DNA of 64,000 nt from Rattus norvegicus (Eukaryota > Chordata > Mammalia > Rodentia > Muridae). The notes beneath the pieces are model-generated. The model saw nothing but the letters and a program-made list of their open reading frames with translations, was not told the origin of the DNA and ran no database searches. The stretch covers positions 233,995,102 to 234,059,101 of the forward strand of contig NC_086019.1 of NCBI RefSeq assembly GCF_036323735.1, in the 5' to 3' direction. Of the stretch, positions 57,690-64,000 are shown piece after piece. Positions within the stretch are counted from its first letter, which is position 1, and every line of letters starts with the position of its first letter. Position numbers and translations under genes: made by a program.

Positions 57690-60357
57690 AAGCAACAATC
57701 ACTATTCCTTAATATGTCTTAACATCAATTCCCCAATAAAAAGAAATAGACTAAGAGACTGGATACGTAAAGATGACTCAGCATTTTGCTGCATAGAGGA
57801 AAAACACTTCAGAGACACAGACACTACCTCAGAGTAAAGGGCTAGAAAACAACTTTACAAGCAAATGGTCTGAAGAAACAAGCTGGAGTAGCCATTCAAA
57901 TATCAGATGAAACTGACTTTCAACCAAAAGTTATAAAAAAGATAAGGAAGGACACTTTATACTCATCAAAGGAAATATCCACCAAGATGAATTCTCAATC
58001 CTAAATATCTATGCTCCAAATGCAAGGGCATGTATATTCATGAAGGAAACCTTACTAAAGTGCAAATCATACAATGCACCTCACACAATAATAGTAGGAG
58101 ATTTCAACACCCTACTCTCATCAATGGATAGATCATGGAACCAGAAATTAAGCAGAGACATAGAGAAACTAACAGAAGTTATGAACCAAATGGACTTAAC
58201 AGATATTTATAGAACATTTCATTCTAAAACAAAAGGATATACCTTCTTCTCAGCACCTCATGGTACCTTCTACAAAATGGACCATATAACTGGTCACAAA
58301 ACAGGCCTCAACAGATACAGAAAGATAGAAATAATCCCATGCATCCTATCAGATCACCACGGACTAAGTCTAGTCTTCAAAAACAACAAAAACAACAGAA
58401 AGTCCACATACACATGGAAGTTACATAACGCTCTACGTAATGATGACTTGGTCAAGGTAGAAATAAAGAAAGCAATTAAAGACATTTTAGGATTTAATGA
58501 AAATGAAGGTACAACAGACCCAAACTTACAGGACACAATGAAAGCAGTGCTAAGAGGAAAACCATAGCTCTGAGTGCCTGCAAAAAGAAACAGGAGAGAG
58601 CATACATCAGCAGCTTCATAGCACACCTAAAAGCTCTAGAAGAAAAAGAATCAAATACACCCAAGAGGAGTAGAAGGCAGGAAATAATCAAACTCAGGCC
58701 TGAAGTCAACCAAATAGAAACAAAAAGGACTATATAAAATATCAAAATCAGGAGCTGGTTCTTTGAGAAAATAAACAAGATGGATAAACCCTTGGCCAGA
58801 CTAACCAGAGGGCACAGAGAGTGTATCCAAATTAACAAAATCAAAAATGAAAAGGGAGACATAACAATAGAATTGGAGGAAATTGAAAAAATCATCAGAT
58901 CCTACTACAAAATCCCATATTCAACAAAACTGGAAAATCTGGAGGAAATGGATAATTTTCTAGACAGATACCAGGTACCAAAGTTAAATCGGGAACTGAT
59001 AAACAATCTAAACAACCCCATAACTCTAAAGAAATGGAAACAGTTATTAAAAGTCTCCCAACCCACAAGAGCCCAGGAACAGGTGGGTTTAGTGTAATGT
59101 ATCAGACCTTCATAGAAGACCTCATACTAATAATGTCCAAACTATTCCACAAAATAGAAACAGACAGGGGACTACCTAATTCCTTCTATGAAGCCACAAT
59201 TACTCTTATACCTAAACCACACAAAGACCCAACAAAGAAAGAGAACTTCAGACCAATTTCCCTTATGAATATTGATGCAAAAATACTCAATAAAATTCTT
59301 GTAAACAGAATCCATGAGCACATCAAAATGATCATTCATCATGATCAAGTAGGCTTCATCCCAGGCATGCAGGGAAGGTTCAATATACAGAAACCCATCA
59401 ACATAATTCATTATATAAACAAACAAAGGGAAAAAAACCCATGTGGTCATTTCATTAGATGCTGAGAAAGCATTTAACAAATTCAACACCCCTTCATGAT
59501 AAAAGTCCTGGAAGATCAGGAATTCAAGGCTCATACCTAAACATAGTTATAACCATATACAGCAAACCAGTAGCTAACATTAAACTAAATGGAGAGAAAC
59601 TTGAAGCAATCCCACTAAAATCAGGGACTAGACAAGGCTGCCCACTCTCTCCCTACTTATTCAATACTGTACTTAAAGTCCTAGCCAGAGCAATCAGACA
59701 ACAAAAGGAGGTCAAAGGGATACAAATTGGAAAGGAAGAAATGAAAATGTCACTATTTGCAGATGATATGATAGTATACTTAAGTGACCCCAAAAGTTCC
59801 ACCAGAGAACTACTAAACCTGATAAACAACTTCAGCAAAGTGACTGGGTATAAAATGAACCCAAACAAAACAGTAGCCTTCCTCTACACAAAGGATAAAC
59901 AGACTGAGGAAGAAATTAGGGAAATGACATCCTTCACAATAGTCACAAATAATATAAAATACCTCAGTGTGACTTTAACCAAGCCAGTGAAAGATCTGTA
60001 TGACAAAACTTCAAGTCTCTGAAGAAAGAAATTGAAGATCTCAAAAGATGGAAGGACTGTCCTTGCTCATGGACTGGCAGGATTAATATAGTAAAAATGG
60101 CCATTTTGCCAAAAGCAACCTACAGATTCAATGCAATCCCCATCAAAATTCCAACTCAATTTTTCATAAAGTTAGAAAGAGCAATTCTCAAATGAATTTG
60201 GAATAACAAAAATCCCAGGATAGTGAAAACTATCCTCAACAATAAAAAACTTCTAGGGGAATCACCATCCCTGATCTCAAGCAGTATTACAGAGCAATAG
60301 TGATAAAAACTGTATGATATTGGTACAGAGACAGGCAGGTAGATCAGTGGAATAGAA
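57690..60357 (+). pseudogene. L1 ORF2, broken and 3'-deleted
   Basis: Colinear with the nested ORF2 from about 'aggaagcaacaatcac' (57690); the start codon position reads ATA rather than ATG. Open pieces: 58040-58567 (endonuclease part with GDFNTLLSS and [10 protein letters not shown]), 58780-59097, 59034-59465 ([19 protein letters not shown]) and 59459-60022 ([26 protein letters not shown]). The catalytic Asn and FADD are retained here, unlike or better than in the nested copy, but many frameshifts and stops are present. The end of the RT-to-C-terminal part is deleted. Confidence 0.9.
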
Positions 60358-60470
60358 GAACTGGTGGGGGATGGAATAGGGGGCTTATGTCTGGGAAACT
60401 GGGAAAGGGAATAACATTTGAAGTGTAAATTTAAAAATATCCAATAAAAGAAAAAAAAGTAAAGCATCAT

Positions 60471-60715
60471 GATTCAGTACATTTATACAGTGCATCCTTA
60501 TCAACTCGAGATATTTTTGCCATTTGCCATCTCTAGTATTTATCATTTATTTGCAGTGAGAACATTAGAAATCCTCTTGTCAGGACTTGTTGAATTCTAC
60601 CATACAATATTTTGACTGTAATCATTGTACTACTATAAATATCTAGCTGTGACTTTGTATCAGTCAGCCTGTTTCTCCTAACCTCCTCTACATTTCCTGG
60701 TTCCTCATAACGGTT
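60471..60715 (-). repeat. Ancient L1 3' UTR region, antisense
   Basis: Resembles the complement of old L1 3' UTRs: 'gcagtgagaacattagaaa', 'ctaccatacaatattttg', 'taatcattgtactactat' and 'agctgtgactttgtatc'. It may be a separate copy from 55080-55906, since that block contains a similar region. Confidence 0.5.
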
Positions 60716-60718
60716 TTG

Positions 60719-60763
60719 TGTTTTTTAAGGCAGGGTTTCTCTGTGTAGCCCTGGGTGTCCTGG
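60719..60763 (-). repeat. B1 SINE fragment, antisense
   Basis: 'tgttttttaaggcagggtt', 'tctctgtgtagccctgg' and 'gtgtcctgga' are the B1 complement at its tail side. It ends abruptly at an L1 3' fragment, so the B1 was cut by insertion or deletion. Confidence 0.8.
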
Positions 60764-61020
60764 AAAGAATTGAAAGAGCTGAAGGGGCTTGCAACCCCAT
60801 AAGAACAACAATGCCAACCAACCAGAGCTCCCACAGACTAAACCACTACTCAAAGACTATACATGGACAGACCCATGGCTTCAGCTGCATGTGTAGCAGA
60901 GGATGGCCTTGTTGGACATCAAGGGAAGGAGAAGCCCTTGGTCCTGTCAAGGCTGGACCCCCCAGTGAAGGGAAATGTTAGGGGGGTGAGGAAGGGGGGG
61001 TGGATGGGGAAGCCATGGTG
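60764..61020 (+). repeat. L1 3' UTR fragment, sense
   Basis: Colinear with the nested L1 3' UTR (46576-46810): 'agagctgaaggggcttgc', 'caaccagagctcccacag', 'aagactatacatggacag' and 'agcccttggtcctgtc', then a G-rich end 'gaaggggggg'. It is more diverged than the young copies. Confidence 0.8.
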
Positions 61021-61107
61021 AAAGATAGAAGTGAGTGAACTGAAGGGGCCAAGGACAAGAAGACCTACAGAGTGAACTAACCTGGGCTCAGGGGAATTCA
61101 CAAAGAA

Positions 61108-61157
61108 GTACAAAGATGTTAAATAATTGCTAGCCTGGTTTTATTTAATGATGTCAC
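61108..61157 (+). repeat. 50-bp direct repeat, left copy
   Basis: 'gtacaaagatgttaaataat' and onward to 'tttaatgatgtcac'. It recurs at 61805-61854 with two mismatches (cc versus gt after 'ttgctag'). The two copies flank the L1 fragment at 61158-61804. It is much longer than a normal L1 target-site duplication. Confidence 0.92.
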
Positions 61158-61804
61158 TTATAAGTGAGCATCTACCAAACATGTCTTTCTGGGTCTGCAT
61201 TAACTCACTCAGGATAATATTCTCAAGTTCCACCCATTTGCCTGCAAATTTCATGATGTTTTGTTTGTAATAGCTGGATGGGGGCTCAAGAGATGGCTCA
61301 ACCATTAAAGGATAGGCCTACAACCCAAAACTAATAGCTGAATAATATTCCATCGTATAGAGTATTAACTTCTCACCACATACATGACTTACAAGTTTTC
61401 TCCCATCCTACGAGCTGTATGTCCATGTAGGTAACATTCTTCCCTGTGCAGAAGCTCTGTAGTTTGTCCTAGCCAACTTGGTTTTGCTTTTGTTGCCTGG
61501 ACTTCAGGTACTGTAAATAAAGCCCATCACCAAGTCCAATGTCAAGGGCTTTACTCCTGTCTTCTAAGTGTTTCATGGTTTCAGATCTTACCTGCTTGCC
61601 TTTAATCTATTCAAACTTATGATTAGAGAATATAAGGGTCCATTTTCCATTTAATTTTTCATGTGGATATCCAATTTCCCTGGCACCATTTATTGAAGAA
61701 ACATTTTTCTCCTTTGCATATTCTTACTGCCCTTGTCTACATTAATTGACCACAAAGATTTCCTTGAATAAATGTTTCTTCATTTCTGTATGGCCTTCAG
61801 CCAT
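61158..61804 (-). repeat. Old L1, antisense, internally deleted, with a small B2 insertion
   Basis: L1 complement landmarks: 'ttataagtgagcatctacc', 'atgtctttctgggtctgc', 'actcactcaggataat', 'atttgcctgcaaatttcat', 'gctgaataatattccatc', then after a gap 'gtgcagaagctctgtagt' and 'ccctggcaccatttattg'. A 5'-truncated B2-like piece ('gggggctcaagagatggc', 61278-61331) is flanked by taatagctg at 61268-61276 and 61332-61340. Confidence 0.75.
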
Positions 61805-61854
61805 GTACAAAGATGTTAAATAATTGCTAGGTTGGTTTTATTTAATGATGTCAC
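61805..61854 (+). repeat. 50-bp direct repeat, right copy
   Basis: Partner of 61108-61157 (48 of 50 identical by eye), same orientation. Confidence 0.92.
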
Positions 61855-64000
61855 CCGCTAAAGTTGTGTTCTGCAGACTTAATCCTGGAAGTCACATCCC
61901 TATAATTATCTTTAGATGAGACTTAACTGATTAGGGTAAAGGAGACAAATTAATGTAAATTCAGAGAGAACAAACCTGGAGTGTAACTAATTTGTATATT
62001 AGTGGTAATTAGTATCTACACATAGATTTATTTGTAGCTCATTAACTGAAAACTTGCTTCATTTGTACTGTGACTCATTAATTAGAAAGGTAGATGGAAT
62101 GATAGGGTTCTAATGTGGCCTGATGTCTTAAATAAATTTCAAGATTTGGATATCAAATTGCAATGGAGCAGTAAATAGTGAGCAAAGGGCCTGGGGAATC
62201 AGTGGTTACATGCCTTGTCTATAATGCTCATATACTAGAATGTTCTTAAAGGTCAATGTGTTTCACACCCAGTAACTAGGCAGGTCTTAATAAATCTGCT
62301 TTGTACTATATCTTATGTTGCAAAATTTGCACAGTAAGAGATCATTTTATTTCTTAGCTAACACACCATCTGATTTAATTAGCTAAGGGATATTTATAGA
62401 GCACCTCCTGCCTAGAAATTCACTGCATCAGAAGATACAGATGACTCAACAAGATACCTGTTTCCAAGAAACCCATCCCCACATTCCTAATACATTACCT
62501 GCTTGCATTAGAGTATAATTCTGAGACAACATATTGTAATGACAGGTGAATAGTCCAGAGAGGTTCAGAGAAAAATCAGGCCTTGTAGGCTTGAACTGAT
62601 TATTTTTTCCCAGTCAAAACACTAACTTATAAAGAATATCACCCCAGTCCTATATCATGGATCTACATTTCAGCCAGGCATCAGTGAGGAGTGCCCATGC
62701 AGTGTTAGCTGGGGAGTGGTGGTAAGTGAGAATTACATGAACTCTGAAGGGTTTTCTTGCAACATACTCCTTCTTGTAAGTATTTGGAATCACTGAAAAA
62801 ATGTTGGAAGCTCTATGGATATTAATTTATTTAGATCCTCCTAAGCCCAAGAAGGGAAATTCTATGATTATCCTGCATTAAACCTCAACCCAGGTCTTCC
62901 CAGATGACAGCAAGTACTTCTTTGTTCCCATTTCTATGAGGGAATAATGTACACTGGAAAGGAAAGGGAGGCTGAGTATTTCATAACCTTAGGTTTTGTA
63001 AATCACGGCTACAGGCACAGCCCAAATTATAGTGTACAAAGTTGTCTAAGGCTGAGGAGCCCATGACGGACAACAGTTTGCCTTGCTACCAAGAGGTTAC
63101 CTTGATAGGAAAAAGGAGGTGGTGAGACAACCTGGTGTGAGCTACCACTTCTGAGGGCAACTACTGTGACCAGATGTCCTAGCTTCAGTCTACAGTCTCC
63201 AACAGAAACCAATTTTAGCTCCTGATGATCATCACTGATAGATGCAGACACAGTAGGATTTTCTGATGATACCTTGGCTAGCAATGTCTGTGGGTGGTAC
63301 TGCACATCCTGAAACTCTTCATGGAGCTGAATTTAGATTCTGAAGTAGGGAGCATTTTCTCTATTTCAAACCAATTGTCTTCAATATCAATGGGAAAAGA
63401 GGTTGATATTTACTATACCTCAAGCAAAAGGCAGAAATTACAATGGGAAGTTTACGAGCCTTGACCTGTAGTTATGATGAGTTTGTAGCCATGCCTTGTT
63501 ACATTTTTTAAGAACATCTCCCCAGTGGTCATTGCTTTAGTTTCCTTGTTATTTAAAAAATATACCAAAAATCCAAAAACAGCAGACTTCGACAGAAATG
63601 GCTCAATAAGATAAATTAACACATAGTATAACTTATCACACTGAAGATACTTTAAAAAAAAAAAGGTATAAAACCCAGATCTGCTCAATCCTATCTTGAC
63701 TCTAAGTGAAGTGAAAAGCGATTGAAGTCCAATTGGTGCCACCAACTGAGCTCTTCAGTTACAGCTTGTCTTTTATACTCCAACAGAGCCAACCTAGGAG
63801 GATGCAGCTTAGGCAACCTGACAGATAAAGAGCTAGATAGAGGTTAGCCTGCATCCTCAGGAGCCAGCACATTATTGCATGAAGATGGACCTGCAATTGG
63901 TCTTGGCAATTTCATAAACTTTAGGAACCAACATTCTCATTCCTTCTGCTCTCCATGATGACTCTAGAACATATGATCATTATGATGCTATGGGAGAATT
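61855..64000. other. Unassigned sequence
   Basis: No gene or repeat recognised. Frames up to 97 codons (63452-63745 minus; 63027-63305 minus) lack domains. An A-run lies at 63652-63664. The window ends inside this stretch. Confidence 0.4.

Larger units (their letters stand above)
55893..60470 (+). mobile_element. Third L1 (sense, older than the nest, internally deleted) with diverged target-site duplication
   Basis: Flanks aagtaaagtgtcat (55893-55906) and aagtaaagcatcat (60457-60470) match at 12 of 14 positions. The element (55907-60456, 4550 bp) has a 5' UTR, ORF1, ORF2 and only the end of the 3' UTR. ORF2 stops at 'gatcagtggaatagaag' and jumps to 'aactggtgggggatgg' in the 3' UTR near 60358, losing about 1.7 kb relative to the nested L1 (its 45.09-46.78 kb). 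The junction shares 'gaa'. Confidence 0.9.

Overview
This is intergenic, repeat-packed rodent nuclear DNA, almost certainly rat (Rattus). The organism call rests on ID elements (BC1-derived SINEs) with intact A and B boxes and clean target-site duplications, on B1, B2 and B3-type SINEs, and on a young rat-type L1 whose ORF1 carries 66-bp coiled-coil repeats and whose 3' UTR carries a G-rich polypurine tract. I find no host protein-coding gene, no structural RNA gene apart from SINEs, no CRISPR array and no prokaryotic system. Every long open frame is an L1 frame, a pseudogene, a microsatellite translation or a shadow. The family identifications below are from memory and pattern recognition, not from a search.

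Layout. Positions 1-18.7 kb are mostly unassigned AT-rich DNA with scattered SINEs, microsatellites, an old antisense L1 (3.2-3.8 kb), an old sense L1 (13.8-14.45 kb), a hAT-like/rodent repeat pair (8.95-9.36 and 12.46-13.06 kb), and two copies of a GC-rich repeat I cannot name (4.69-5.03 and 7.43-8.35 kb). Positions 19.2-22.1 kb hold a 5'-truncated older L1 followed by an Rps17 processed pseudogene, then a B2. Positions 22-36 kb are largely unassigned, with microsatellites, MIR remnants, an ID, a short dispersed duplication (25.58/27.30 kb) and a CpG-richer block (27.5-28.1 kb).

Positions 37.2-54 kb are the most structured part: one ancient L1 in minus orientation, broken up by later insertions. 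A B1-type SINE sits in it. Inside the B1 is a young L1 with a twin-priming 5' inversion (38811-48272, 15-bp target-site duplication). Inside that L1's ORF2 is a second, full-length 6.55-kb L1 (40377-46930, its own 15-bp duplication). That inner element has an intact 402-codon ORF1. Its ORF2 is dead: an Asn-to-Lys change at a catalytic endonuclease position, two premature stops and a one-base deletion just before the reverse transcriptase FADD box.

Positions 55.1-61.9 kb hold another ancient antisense L1, a third, older sense L1 (55907-60456) with a 1.7-kb internal deletion, and further L1/B1/B2 debris flanked by an unusual 50-bp direct repeat. Positions 61.9-64 kb are unassigned. The elements are best read as a stratigraphy of retrotransposition rather than as cooperating genes.
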